A stretch of 64,000 nucleotides of DNA from Balanoglossus misakiensis (lineage: Eukaryota > Hemichordata), in NCBI GenBank assembly GCA_040954595.2, contig CM082576.2, forward strand, positions 10,168,001 through 10,232,000. Reading direction: 5' to 3'. This document shows positions 27,141 to 40,000 of this stretch, one piece after another (positions within the stretch are counted from its first letter, which is position 1; the number at the start of each line of letters is the position of its first letter). The position numbers and the translations under genes were made by a program. A model generated the notes under the pieces. It was not told where the DNA came from, did not search any database, and saw nothing but the letters and a program-made list of their open reading frames with translations.

Positions 27141-29236
27141 CTTCTTGCTCGTCCGGCGGGATACTGTTTTGTTGACGTCACTTTCTATTGCCACTAATCG
27201 ATGCAGGACAATGAATAGTTAAAAAAGCTCCCGTTACCATTGGCGACGCCAAAACACTGCAAAGCCGCGTTGCGTCATCACCATGCCCTCCATCGCCGGC
27301 GCGGTCGTTAGTGAACGGCTTCGGCAAGTCGTCAAACTCGCCATTCTTGCGTGACGGTTTCGCTGAGCGTGGCATTTTTGAAAGAAGCTGCGTTCAATAC
27401 CTGTCCATAGGGGGGGGGGGCTAATGGAAACAGCATAGGCCTACAGGTGTCTGTCCGATGAAATGCGACTCACCCAGAAACTGCCTGTTTTCCCCTCGGG
27501 ACATAGCCCGGTCTGTGGAAAACATGAGTGAGAGGGACTCGCGAACCAGAGCCCCTTTTCTTTATTTCAAGTTTGTTCATTGTCGGCTGCACTTTTGAAA
27601 AAAGGAACCTTACCCTCAAAAGATACGACAACCGGTTTCTCAATGGTTTTCTGTAGTATCAGATCATGGTCTAAAATCTTGGACGTTGCTGAGTCAGCAC
27701 TTTTCTTGCATTCCTCATGATATAGTTTTCCTATGGAGAAAATATATCACAAAACGAAGCAGAAAAAAAGTGTCGTCAAAATTGGACAAAAAAATGCGAA
27801 CTTTGCATTCCTCCAACTCCCCACCCCCACATCAAATGGGTTACCCCTTATTTTTGTCCTGGTTTAGCAAGTCTAATCAGGCGTGCCCCATCACATTAAG
27901 GAGCCCCGATTCCGGCAGATTCGAGGAAAGGTAAGTAGTAGTACATGCGCAGTTGCTGGATTAAGAAGTCCATACTAAAACGGGAAAACACCTCAGCACA
28001 TCGACCGTCATATACTATAGCTTTCATTTTGCGGCTGTATTGTGCACTTGTGCTTTCGCAATGGCGAGGCATGGCCAGATAGATCTCTGTCATCCTTTAA
28101 GGCTATGAGTTGAGGACATCTAAAACTATCTCTGAGTCAGTCGTCGAAATGCAATTTTTGCCTGTTGTTGTACATTCCTGCTGCCAGATTACAAATTTCT
28201 CCAAGTGTTTGATCATAAACCCTGCGATAGAGTGAGCAGTCAGCCCCAGCGTCTATGGTTTGGTATGTGCCCTTATGCATGTTATGATCGTTGCAGTGTT
28301 GGCAGCTGCATGGGTTGGCTAGACTTTACATAACATTACATAACAAATTCTAAACACGCAAGCCGTGTATTATTTTTCAGGGCCGATCTCGTAGTTTTGA
28401 GTCTTGGGAGTCCGTCGTGTTTCATGTTGTTTGTGGAATCCATCAGGAGCTGTTAAACTTGTGGGCATCATTTTCTTTGAAAGCTGAGTTCTGTGTGGAA
28501 GTTTTAGTTTCGGAATGGTCAGACTGAATTTCGTTCAGCGCCTCTCAGTGCCCAGGGCATTACTGCTACACGTATCTCCATCTGGTCTGATGGAAAACGT
28601 ACGTGGTCCGACGAAATAAATTAACCCTGCTCTCGAGCAAACGTATTTGAGATATATTACTAAAAGGTATGCCTTGATTTTATGAACACTGTATATGTCA
28701 TATAGTAGGCTGTCCTTAGAATTAATAAAAACTCTGATTACTCTAATTTTCTAAATTAGCTGATCTCCCATAACTGTGCATAAAACGTCATGTTAATTGT
28801 TTCTGATTAGCCTCCTGAGAACGGAGGGGTGTCTCACTGTTTGCGAACTTTGTCCTCAGGGAAATCCATTTTGCATTTTCTCTCATAGGGGGGGGGGGGG
28901 TCAGCGTCCTTTTTGACGTGAAAGTTATGTTGACTGGCACCAGACCAGTCTCGCAGAAATGTATGAAGAGCTCCCGGGTGAAAATGTATTTTATTTGGGT
29001 CACGGCCAGTGACCCAACCGTTCAGCCGTTGAGTGCAAAATACGCAAATAGCCATCCAGGCAGCTGACAAAGAGATCAAAGTTCGCACTGTGTTCGTTAT
29101 CTCACACTGACTGTTAATACAATTATCATGACATATCAGGCTGGGCCGCACACTGGTAAAAGTAACTGCTGAGGTGGGAAGCACTCTGCAAGGTCTCCAT
29201 TGTACATACATACACTCACACACTCACACAGATCAG
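27141..29236. other. head-to-head intergenic region between Shisa-like copy 4 and the SDR gene
   Basis: About 2.1 kb separates the minus-strand start at 27140 from the plus-strand start at 29237. It must hold both promoters. G-runs occur near 27411 and 28890. No coding sequence is supported. Confidence 0.45.
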
Positions 29237-32200
29237 ATGGCACTCACGGGCAAAGTCGTGCTGATCACCGGAGCGGCAGACGGCATCGGCAGGAGCCTCA
29301 CCGAGGAGTTTCTCACGATTGGCGCCAAGGTATAGTACAAATGTGCATGCAATGTCCCGTTTGCAAGATTTCACAATTTTGTGCAACAAATCTTTTACTA
29401 AGGATACCTCCACGACTACATTACCCTCCTTGCTTGCTGCGAGTTCGTAGCCCATCTGTAGGTTGTTGGGAAGAGGGGCTTGGAACTCGCAGCAACCTCC
29501 TCGCTTGCTTGCTTGCTTCCATTTTATTCTACGTTGTAGCCGGCGTGGCATGTCTCATGAACGTCAATTCTTAGAACTGCTGTTGTCTGTCAAAACACGG
29601 TCACTCCGTGATCACGAGTACGGTTCACGATTTTTCGGGTACGGTTCAATACACTCCACCGTCCACTACAAAATGCCACTGGAAGACATGAACGTAATGC
29701 AATTGCTGTATCCGGCCGCGAGTGAAACTATAAAATATTGTTCAGGTCTCCTTCCTCATATCCTCATGTCACCTCTTTTTTTTTAGTCACCGCATCATTC
29801 CCCGCCCCGCCTACCGATTATAACTTCATAAGACTTCTGTCAGTGGACACACTCCCACACAAAGGGCTAAGTGAGAGTATGTCGAGAGTGTTCTGCAATG
29901 TCTTCGTTGCCTGCTGCGCGGAGCATTGTGACCCCAGTGGCACTCTGCCATAGCTGCACAAGGGACATTTGATAACCTGTATTTCTAAAGTTGTTTCTCG
30001 TAAATGTTCAGGTTTGCATAGTTGACATCAACGAAAATACCGGGCAGGAAGCTGTCAAAAAGCTGACTGAACAATTTGGCGCCGGCAGAGTGTGTTTTTC
30101 GAAGTGCGATGTGACGTCCAAGGAACAATTGGAAGGTAAGAGACACGGCCGTTTTTACCGATGACTGGCAATTTATGGAAACACAGCCTTTTCAAAACTT
30201 CCTATGCGAGAACCAGATATTCAACATTGCCCCCTTTGGCGATTGCAGGAACAAATTTGGTGTACATGCGCGAAACGAAAGGTGGTGGTCAGGTCACATA
30301 TTTCAAACACAGTGAGCGAAAATGAAAAGGGGCGTTTGAAGACTGCAATTATATAACATCTGTGGCTTTGGTTATAGCTCAGTTTTTTGGCTGCGATTAG
30401 AAGCTCAAAGTTGTATGTTTGTGCAACCGATCGTGTGACTACTTCACAAGGACAGGCAGATAGCACGCTGATATATTCAAGTATATTAACATCTGAACTC
30501 CATTTTCCCATAGAGTGCAGCAGTCATTTTGAAGTTTCATTTTTGTAAACTTGTGCCAGGTTATAATATTTCAAAAAGGAAAATCTGCAAGGTGCTTTTG
30601 CAGCGAACTTTCCCAGACGGTAGATCTTATCGTATTTCAAACACAGTGAGCGAAAATGAAAAGGGGCGTTTGAAGACTGCAATTATATAACATCTGTGGC
30701 TTTGGTTATAGCTCAGTTTTTTGGCTGCGATTAGAAGCTCAAAGTTGTATGTTTGTGCAACCGATCGTGTGACTACTTCACAAGGACAGGCAGATAGCAC
30801 GCTGATATATTCAAGTATATTAACATCTGAACTCCATTTTCCCATAGAGTGCAGCAGTCATTTTGAAGTTTCATTTTTGTAAACTTGTGCCAGGTTATAA
30901 TATTTCAAAAAGGAAAATCTGCAAGGTGCTTTTGCAGCGAACTTTCCCAGACGGTAGATCTTATCGACTGATAATTTTGAAATCTTATCACTGATGTGTG
31001 CACGTAACTGCCTGAAACATTCACCTCCGCTGCTAAGATTCAAATAAAAGACATGTTTGTAAGTCAACCAGCCTGTCATTTCATGCCAAAGTATTATAAT
31101 TTAAGAGGCATTCACTCTTTGAAACAAATCGCGTGATTTGTGGCCCCATTGTGGTTGCATGTGCCACGTTTGCACGCACGACTCTTTCTCGACATCCATC
31201 AATGCATTGACAGTCATGGTTGGGGTAGGGTGGGGTGGGATGGGGTACCTAGCAGGCACTTATGCAGGTAACCTGAGCATTTTATCATAAAACGTATTAT
31301 TGTCACATATGACAGCTTTACAGCGGTTTTTTGTCTGCTTGTATTTCAGCTGCGTTTAAATGCTGCGTCGACACATTTGGGCAGTTGGACGTGGTCTGCA
31401 ACAATGCTGGTATTTTGAATGAATTCAAGTGGCAACTTATGTTAGCAATAAACTTGGTAAGGCGGGAATTAAAAATTAATAATATCTAACCAATTGATTG
31501 ATTTACTGATAGATAGATAGAGAAATTGATCGATTAACATCAGTAATACCTTCTTAGTCTAAATTTTAGCAAGATTTTTCTCTGATATAGTGATAATTCT
31601 ATATTTTGATATTTCTGCATCTACAGAATGCCGTCATTGAAGGCACTTATTTGGCCGTGAAGTACATGGGAACCCAAAATGGCGGGAAAGGTGGTGTCGT
31701 CGTCAATACGTCATCTGTGGTGGGTGAGTAACCGTTACCAAGTGGTTAAATGTTTTCGTTCATTTCACCAATTCAAAATCAAGAATTGACTACACATATT
31801 TATTTATTCGTTTATTTATTATATATTTTCCTTTAAGGTCTGATACCACGTGATCTAATTCCTGTATACACTGCAAGTAAACACGGTGTCGTTGGTTTCA
31901 CAAGGAGTGTTGCTGTAAGTCTTTGGTGTTGTGAAGGTGCCGGTCACGAGATTTAAGATTCGTCGCTTCGGGGCGCCCTCGAGCGACCAATCTTTCGATG
32001 CGGCCGGCACTTTCATGAATTTATCACTGGGTGTATTTATATGGGCTTTCATGGACCGTCAAGAATGCTAATTTGCACATACGCTCATGTGTTAACACAG
32101 TGAGAGAGTAGTACATTCTACCGTGAATAATAAACATGCGTGACCCAGTGCCATTCTTTCGTTTTTTTCTTGACCAGTTTGCTTGGTTCGACATCACTAT

Positions 32201-32876
32201 AAAAAATATAGTGTTTTGAATTAATTCTCTGAACAGATTGAAGGGACAAAAACACACTGGTAAGCTCAATTTGATTAATCGAACAAAATTATATCGGTTG
32301 TCTATGTTGTCTATCGTTTGTACAGTATGAACCGATGCTACTGGACAACGGTATACGTGTTGTGGCCATCTGCCCCATGGCAGTGGAGACATCCTTCATG
32401 CCGGTGGGAATCGAGAAGGGAATGCGCTATACAGAGCAGTTCAAGAAAGGACAAGCAGAAAGAAATCTTCCATACGTTAAGTGAGTGAACGTTTCTTTGT
32501 GAATGATACCAATTTCAACTGTTGTTGACTATGAATTGCATTTTCTCATTGATAACCAAACTCATAATATCCCAGAACGCCAATCTTTGCGGACAATCTT
32601 CATGCAATATCTCAAAACCGGAAGTATTTACGCTAGAATTGGAAAAGTAAGCCTGTTTTAGTTTAGAATCTTACACTTTTCCTACGTATTTGTTATACCT
32701 AATAAATAAATGAATGCAAATTAAATCGCATATTGTTTGAACGTTATTTCCCTAGATTGAGTGAAGTGACATCTACAATAATAGCCTTGGTCAAGGACAG
32801 CAGTTCGAATGGAACAGCCAATGTCATTGAGCCAGGAAAGGGATTCCGAAACGTTCCACCGCCCAAGTTGGAATAG
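29237..32876 (+). CDS. HPGD: 15-hydroxyprostaglandin dehydrogenase-like short-chain dehydrogenase
   Basis: Seven exons: 29237-29329, 30012-30135, 31350-31456, 31627-31723, 31838-31914, 32326-32480 and 32756-32876. They total 774 nt (257 aa; human HPGD is 266) with consistent phases 0, 1, 0, 1, 0, 2. The N-terminus has the Rossmann nucleotide motif TGAADGIG. VDIN after strand 2 places an acidic residue typical of NAD preference. NNAG follows, then catalytic Ser138 (NTSSVVG) and Tyr151-x3-Lys155 (YTASK), matching the human HPGD numbering of Ser, Tyr and Lys. The family oxidises the 15-hydroxyl of prostaglandins and related lipid alcohols with NAD+, in the cytosol. Substrate specificity here is inferred, since SDR paralogues in invertebrates often differ. 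Start ATG follows a CACA-rich leader (CAGATCAGATGG). An AATAAA lies 178 bp past the stop. Confidence 0.94.
30299..30966. repeat. perfect 334-bp tandem duplication in SDR intron 2
   Basis: The sequence 30299-30632 is repeated directly at 30633-30966 with no difference I can find by reading. Both copies start TATTTCAAACACAGTGAGCG and end TAGATCTTATCG. No coding content. Confidence 0.95.
31931..32016. repeat. imperfect long hairpin in SDR intron 5
   Basis: Outer arms GTGAAGGTGCCGG (31931-31943) and CCGGCACTTTCAT (32004-32016) are inverted with two mismatches. Inside, AGATT-GTCGCT...GGCGCC...AGCGAC-AATCT forms a second inverted repeat around a GGGCGCCC centre. It may be a small MITE or a structured RNA element; no further evidence. 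Confidence 0.6.
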
Positions 32877-33053
32877 ACTCCCCTCACATTTTGCGCACTA
32901 GAGGAAGCGATGAACCGACTCAGGGAACGCAAACATCTCTCTGTGATTATTGCCAAAATGAAGGCGATTGCGTGGTAGACCATGAAAGTACGGACACTTG
33001 TCATTTTATATTACGCTTATCATAATTACGTTTTTTCTTCGTATACATAATGA

Positions 33054-33059
33054 AATAAA
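33054..33059 (+). other. candidate poly(A) signal of the SDR gene
   Basis: An AATAAA hexamer lies 178 bp after the TAG stop, in an AT-rich context. Confidence 0.55.
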
Positions 33060-36000
33060 AATGACTATCACGTACATCAGTGTGTCCAAGTTCTCTTGAC
33101 GAACGATCCACTGACTGCGCATGCGCTGTGCTGACACGATGTGTGACCGAACGTGACCAGGACATTTGTTGTTCTGGAATAGTAGACGTTTATAGACCAG
33201 AATTATGACTAAAATAATTTTAAATACTAGTAAATAACGTCTAATTAAAAATTGTGTTTAAAAGTACTAGTTTGACAAGAGCGTAACTTATGCATTCCGA
33301 GTTAAATTATTATTATTCAGTGGACCACAAATAATATAAAAGACCCATCGACGTATATATAGTTTCAGAGAATTGCGGAAATGCGCTAATAGTCGCTATT
33401 AAACTGTTTCGATTTTTTTCATCCGAAATAAGAAGAACAGGGTATAGAAGGGGTTTACAGTCAAGTGGATATTTAATGAAAAGTCACCGTTTTGTGCGAT
33501 TGAAAGAGCTCAACACCACACCTAGTTTTCAAGGCAACTCCGTTCTAATCACGAAAGACCAGGCTAATTGTTTTCTCTTTAGAAGCCAGAGAGTGCGTCA
33601 CCGGCGTGCCCGCTTATTCGTCGCATATACACGCGGCACTGTCGGGGGGAATAACGGCGAGTCTATCTGTACTGTGGACGGTGCAACTTGCGCGGCACAC
33701 TGATTCGCAGACGGCCTGCGGGGAGAAGTGCGCTACGATTTTTGGGCGGCAAGGGTCAAATGTTCAAATCTGCAATCCGGCATGAATGTAGACAATGGTG
33801 GCGTAAGACAGGTAAGGGCTCTATACTGGTGTAAGTTGTAGAACCAGGTGCAAAGATAGATATGTGTGAAAGGCCAAGTGAGTCTCTTTGCTATACTTTG
33901 GCATTATGGCCAGATAAGTTCACCGTCACCTCTTCATTAGTTCATTACCAGGTCATCGAAGTTTAAAATATTAGCCGAGAGCCTGCTAAACTGTGTTGAG
34001 GGTAACGTAGTAGCGTTGATGTTGGCCGAGAAAAGTGAAATGGGGAATTTTTTCGGCCGACCCAATTTCATTAACTTGGAGAGTGACAGCTGTGTAGGCT
34101 CTATCGTCATTCTCCGGTTTATTTGACATTGCCCATGATGCTATACAGGTAAACGTGTGGGATAACAAAGAGGTATTGAGTGCCGGCCATCTAATAACCA
34201 AGGAAAGACGTATTGTCACAAATACTTGTGCCAAAGTTCAAGTTTAAAACATCGTATAGTACACTTTTTATCACAACAGTTATTCGAAAAATCTGACCAT
34301 AATACAAAAATGTAGCTCCCTTGTCCAGTTGCGGGAGTTTTCTCGTATATACGTACGCGCTTTTTATGTGCGATGTAATTTCTGCAAACAAAGTTTTAAG
34401 TAAGAAAAGAAAACAACCGATTTAGCAAAGAAATTCGTTCAGGCAACGAAGGTGACTGTTTATAAAAACGGAGCAAAAATGACGACTAACTTTTGTCACT
34501 CCATTCCAAAGGTAAATAAAGGTTTCTTTGTCGTTCCAACCTCCTGCAGCTATTCTTGTCATTACGGTGACTTGATTACAATTGTATTTTTCCGCTCGTT
34601 TTTTTTTTCTAAATATTTCTTTGCTGTGCCCACTTCTTCGTATTACTGTAGCTGTTCCATGCGACAGCTTATCAAACGACGCGAAGCATAAGGGGGGACC
34701 GTGGTTGACTGCGGAGCTAAGAAACTGCGACGTCGCGACTCAAATTTAGAAGTCGCCTTAGGACTTTCCTCGGGTTGGGTGTTCATTGAGCATTGTATGC
34801 GGGTGTCTACGTGCGAGATCGTGTAACTAAGAAAGTATCCGGGGCGACTGTTTTTCGCTACTCCCCGACCCCCATCTGGTCGCCTCCTAACCCGGTCTAT
34901 CGTTACCCCAACGGCATTGTTCAGTGCAGTATCAAATCACAACATCGAGCCGAACTTTAAAAACGAGGCTAGTATTAGCTTTCAACGGGGTGAGGCAAAA
35001 CATGGCAGACAGTCGACAGTTTCACCGAGAGACGCTAAAAAGGACGAAGACATTTACAAGGCTGTAGGTGGGTTCATCATTTTGGTCCAGGGACATCACG
35101 AATCAGTATGATATCTATATTGAGTTTATTTCATTGTCCGGATCCGCAAACGTCCAACTTCATCTTGAAGCCAACTGTGGATTAGTCGGTTATGATGGCA
35201 GAATGTTGTTCCAATTTCTGCTCAAGAATACGAAATGCGAAATTAGCGTGTTACGTTGACTTCTAACGCATCATTTTCAGTAAGCCAGGTAGAATGCCGA
35301 ATAACACGTGAACGAAAACTCGTTTTAGAAAAAAATGACGTCGATAAAAAGAAACATGTCGCAAATTAGGAGGGCGATTGTTCTGTAACTTGTGGTAATT
35401 AATTCTTGTAAAGTCCATCGTTTGAGTTTGCAAAGTTGGACTCGCAGTAAGCTAAGACGTATGCACTTACATAAATGGTTGTTGAATAATACAGCCACGT
35501 TGTTGACACTATTTTAAAGATAACTTGAAAATAATCAACATTTTTGAAAAGTTCCTGACAAACCAGTGTTCGCCATTCTATCCTGGTGAGATCAAAGTTG
35601 AAACACCGACACAGCACAGAGTGCATGTTTATTTTCCGTGGAACGACATTTTTCGACGACATTTAAACAATTATCGAAGTAATTGATACTCCGTTTCTCA
35701 AGCCAACAATATAACACGCTTGGTGAGATGCGAACGGCCCCTTTTATTCGAACATGGCGAGTTGTGGGTTAGGAATATTGGAATGTTTCAACAACAGTAT
35801 ATCATATTGCTCGGCATTTTTTGTGGTTACGGGTACACGTAAAACTCGTAGATGCGGCTTTAAAATTGCTTCCATTTGGAACGGAAACAGACTGAATTTG
35901 AGATTCGAAACATTTCCGAGACTTCCATCAGGAATTTCCCTCTCTTACTTTGGAAAGCAATGTCGACGACCGACGCCAATGCCCGGATGTACTGACGATA

Positions 36001-37041
36001 AGATAACCTTGCTCTTTATCACGATTGTCAGTACGCATTTCATTCACCGATTGTTATAAATGTTGGAAAGTAGATTGCGAATGTCTTTGAAGAAGGAAAG
36101 TCACGTATATTCTCCCAGACAGATGTATGAGTACGTATGGCAGACTGTCACACCGCAATTTGGGGATTAAAATTACCAACTTCACAGATTTTGGCTTTTT
36201 TTCGACCAGTTTTGAATATTTTTGTTCTGTGTACCAACCATGGTTTTTTGTTCAGTCCTCTGGAGGAGGTTTGTATGCCAATTCTTTACCCTTTCAATAT
36301 AACCCATGTGAGTATAATCGACATTGTTATTGTTAAAATTGTGTTCAAGTATACGGACTTCAATGCATTTGGCAACAACAACAATGGTCGGTACCGTCAC
36401 ATACGCATGATTTGTTGACAAGCAGAAAATAGTTTGTTGAGATACTGTTGGGAGAACATGAAAATGGAATTGATACACGGAACAAATATTACTGAAAAAA
36501 ATAACCAGATATCTGTTCGCTTGGATGGTATCAATGACGCAAAAGGCAAGACTTACTTTAACGACCGTTCAATCGCGCCACTGTTTTCTATACAAGGAGT
36601 TACAATTGATGCGAAGCATATTGCCAGCGGTGAACCGTTTGAGAAACAGATAGGTGTGTAATGTAGATAAGTAACGGATAGTCACCGTGCAGTGAATGTC
36701 GTAAACGAATGAACGAACATTTGAAACTTACTGGGGGACTTTTCACTTTTCAACACCACTTCAACATTGATACTTAAGAAAACGCATTAGCTTTGCCTTG
36801 GTGCATGGGGATGTGTATATTTTGTGACTAAGTATAGTGGTTGTGATGTCACAAAATTGTCCATGGGTGTTAAAGGGGTGTAGTCATTACGTTGATTTTA
36901 AGAATTCACGCAAGAAGTTTCTTTGCATATTCGAAATCAAAATAACCCCAATAATATGTTTATCTATCACTTAGGATTGTGGATGACCATGCCACCCCCT
37001 GATGCGGTCACGTGGTAACAGTGCTGCCCCGACTTGTTGCC
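33060..37041. other. intergenic between SDR and GPCR-pseudokinase genes
   Basis: About 4 kb in which I could not support a gene. Several open frames of 60-100 codons (for example 35754-36059 and 36434-36661) lack recognisable domains or paired splice sites. An undetected 5' exon of the downstream gene could lie here. Confidence 0.45.
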
Positions 37042-40000
37042 ATGGTGACCGATCTGGTGTACAACAATACAGAGACGCCTCTGGATGCACCGGATGCAAC
37101 ATTTCGTATTATCTCGTCGGAACTTCTCCGCGTTGTCATGTGGACCGTTGCCTTGGTAGCCGTCCTTGGTCACGCCGTCATTCTCTTCACGAGGCTATAT
37201 CATCGGAAAGAGACGCCATCTTTTGCGGTGCTTTTCACATCACTGTCAGTTGTACACGTTCTCATCGCCTGTTACATTGGAATACTTGCATCAATGGATT
37301 CGTATAGCAGTGCTGTCACGGGTACGACAAAACTGGAGTGGACCTTCCGTCCCGTATGTAAATTTATTGGATTTTTAGGCGCATTCTCCACTCAGATGTC
37401 GCTATGGATTCTGCTGTCTGTGTCTGTTACGACATATTCACAACAACTTTTCCCACGGAGACTCAAAATAAAAAAGAATCACACGCTTGCTTTTGGTGCC
37501 ATTCTCACAGCTGAAGTTTGTTTTGTAGCAGTGGTTGCAGCATTACCTTTGATCCCTTACTTCGAGTCTGCACTTCAAGCAGACGACAATGTATTTTGTC
37601 TCAGGATATTCTTCCCGCCTAATTCATCGTGGGACTACAGCGCCTTCGTGACGTCACTCACCGGCATTTGGATCGTCTTCGTCTTCGTGTGTTTTTGTTT
37701 AGCCAGCTGTCAGTTGCGCAGGCGGAAACGAACAAGTGTACACGCCATCCCAAACGAACTCATGAACACCAAAGACGGCAGTACCAGAGTAAGGAGACTG
37801 GCCTACGTTTTGCTGTTGCACGTTGTCTGCTGGACACCTGCGATGGTGGCCATATTTTGCATTTATGCCAATGTACCAGTCACCGTCGAGATCGGAGAGT
37901 GGTTGGTCGGTGTGGTTATACCTTTAAGTTCGGCACTCCATCCGATTCTATACTTTGTGCAAGCAGTCAGAAGTCAGGATGAGCTAATAGAGCTATTTAC
38001 ATCATTCAGGACAAAGGGTAGGTCGGTGAAAGCGCAATTTTAGCACAGAGTCCAATATTGACATTCGTGTTTCCTGATCTTGGCTCCAGAACGATTTGGA
38101 CCACCACATTTTGATATCGTTTGTTTATCGTTCAATAGAAAAGCCTAATTTTTGTCAACATTTCATGTTACATGATGATTATTACAATTGTTCAAGAACA
38201 TATTGCTAAAATACTTCATGTATGGGCATGACAATTAATATTGGCATACTTCATCGACAGCTCCACCAGAGAAAGCACCCATAATGCAAGTCAGCAGAAA
38301 TGCGCCAGTCAGTGTGACCTGGCTAGAATCACAAATTACATCAGCCGAGGAGAGTAAAGAGGTTAGATTTGTGGGAGCTCTTGATTCAACAGCTCGTAAT
38401 ATTTTGTCACATTTGCGAAAAGGTGTCGTCTGGGAATTTTTACCGTTCTGAGAAACTTAAGATTAGGCTAACAGTATTTCGTCTACTTCCAAAAATGTAC
38501 ATATTCCAGGTGGGGCAATAAAATCCGCATCGCTTCTTGGATCAGTGCTGTATTTTATGAAAGGTTCAATTCTACTTAGTTTGATATTTGTCCATGGTTT
38601 GTTTTCAGAGTAAAGCCCTCGTTGAGTGGAGCGAAAATGATGAAACCACTCCACTTGGAAGCCTCAAATTATTCCACCCGTCCAGGGCCAAAATGTGGCA
38701 AAAAGAAATCAAGATTCTTCTGAGATTATCGACTCACGGTCGCCATGTTAATATCTCTGAATATATGTGGCATTCAGACAGCAGTCACACGACGATCGCA
38801 AACTGCCCGCCAAATATCTGGCGCCATCTTGAAAATCATAACAGGCAAGTAAATCGTACTCAAACTCACTGATAACAAAATGGCCAGGGTACAATTTCAC
38901 TGGCGATTTTTCTTTGCCCAGACTTCTTATCTACACAGCATTCATGAAAATCAGCAATTTTTCAAAATGGGTAAATATTTGTTGTACGATGTTATCTGAT
39001 TCGTCAACCAGCGCAAACAGGAACATGTCCGAATCGTGTCCTTTTCTGCACGATGCAAATGTGGCCAAAAGTCAGGCCGACTACAAATCCCAGCACGTTT
39101 ACCCATTCATGTGTAATTGATGATTGTTCGTACTTGGGATGGACAGAGTTGATATCCTGGGGGATCTGGAAGATTTGTTGAAAAAAGGACATAAATATTG
39201 CCACAGTAAATAGAAAAGACAAACCAAAAGGATGCTGGATTTTATTTTCTACTATCAGTCTACCTGGTATCTGGTGGTCATTGTATATTTTTTCAGCATG
39301 CAAGTCAACGATATATCCAAAGAAGATCACCTGGGCTATCTGTTTTTCCTGAGCCGCACTTGTTTCATATCCTCTGTTCATATCATACTCTTCAACCCCA
39401 ATTAGAATCGTTCTTCATTTGTAAATTTTGCACAGATATATCTGCTGTACCTTCTACAAACATGGACCACTCAGACGCTTCTTCATCAACCACAAAAGTA
39501 GCCTATCAGATGCACATATCCATTCAATAGCCAATCAGATCGTTGACGGGCTTCGATATTTACATAAAGCGAGTATTGTACACAACAACGTCACCTCAAC
39601 GAGTGTTTTGATTGGTGGAACCACCCAGGTAAATTAACATTTTTATCGTACAACAGTTTTAATTAATAATAATAACAGCTGGAACACGGTAGAGTTGTAA
39701 TCCAACATGCAAGTAGACATGTAAATACCTCACGACGTAATTTTTGGTCCGTATCATAAATTGTGTTATGGAAAAATTCACACACGATGATGTAAGAACC
39801 CATACTGAATTGCGACGATTCAACTGACATTTAGCATTCAGCACACCTGAATGAGGGAATATGAATCAAGCGTCACATACCCTTCTCTTGTTTTATGCAG
39901 ACAATGGTCCTGCAGGCGGTTCTGTCGGATTTCACGAAGGCCATTGACGTTTCCGATGCAAACGATGGTCGACCCGCCGATTCCTCCACGCGCGCGGCCG

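Noticed and set aside
36434-36661. 75-codon open frame as a 5' exon of the GPCR gene
   Set aside because: No donor was found in a phase that can join the 37042 exon, whose frame is closed upstream by TGA at 37000 and whose ATG has a strong Kozak context.
37042-38043. Prostanoid receptor identity for the 7TM protein because it neighbours an HPGD-like gene
   Set aside because: TM7 (PLSSALHPILYF) and the TM2-TM3 region resemble leucine-rich-repeat receptors. I see no prostanoid receptor motifs, and adjacency alone is weak evidence.
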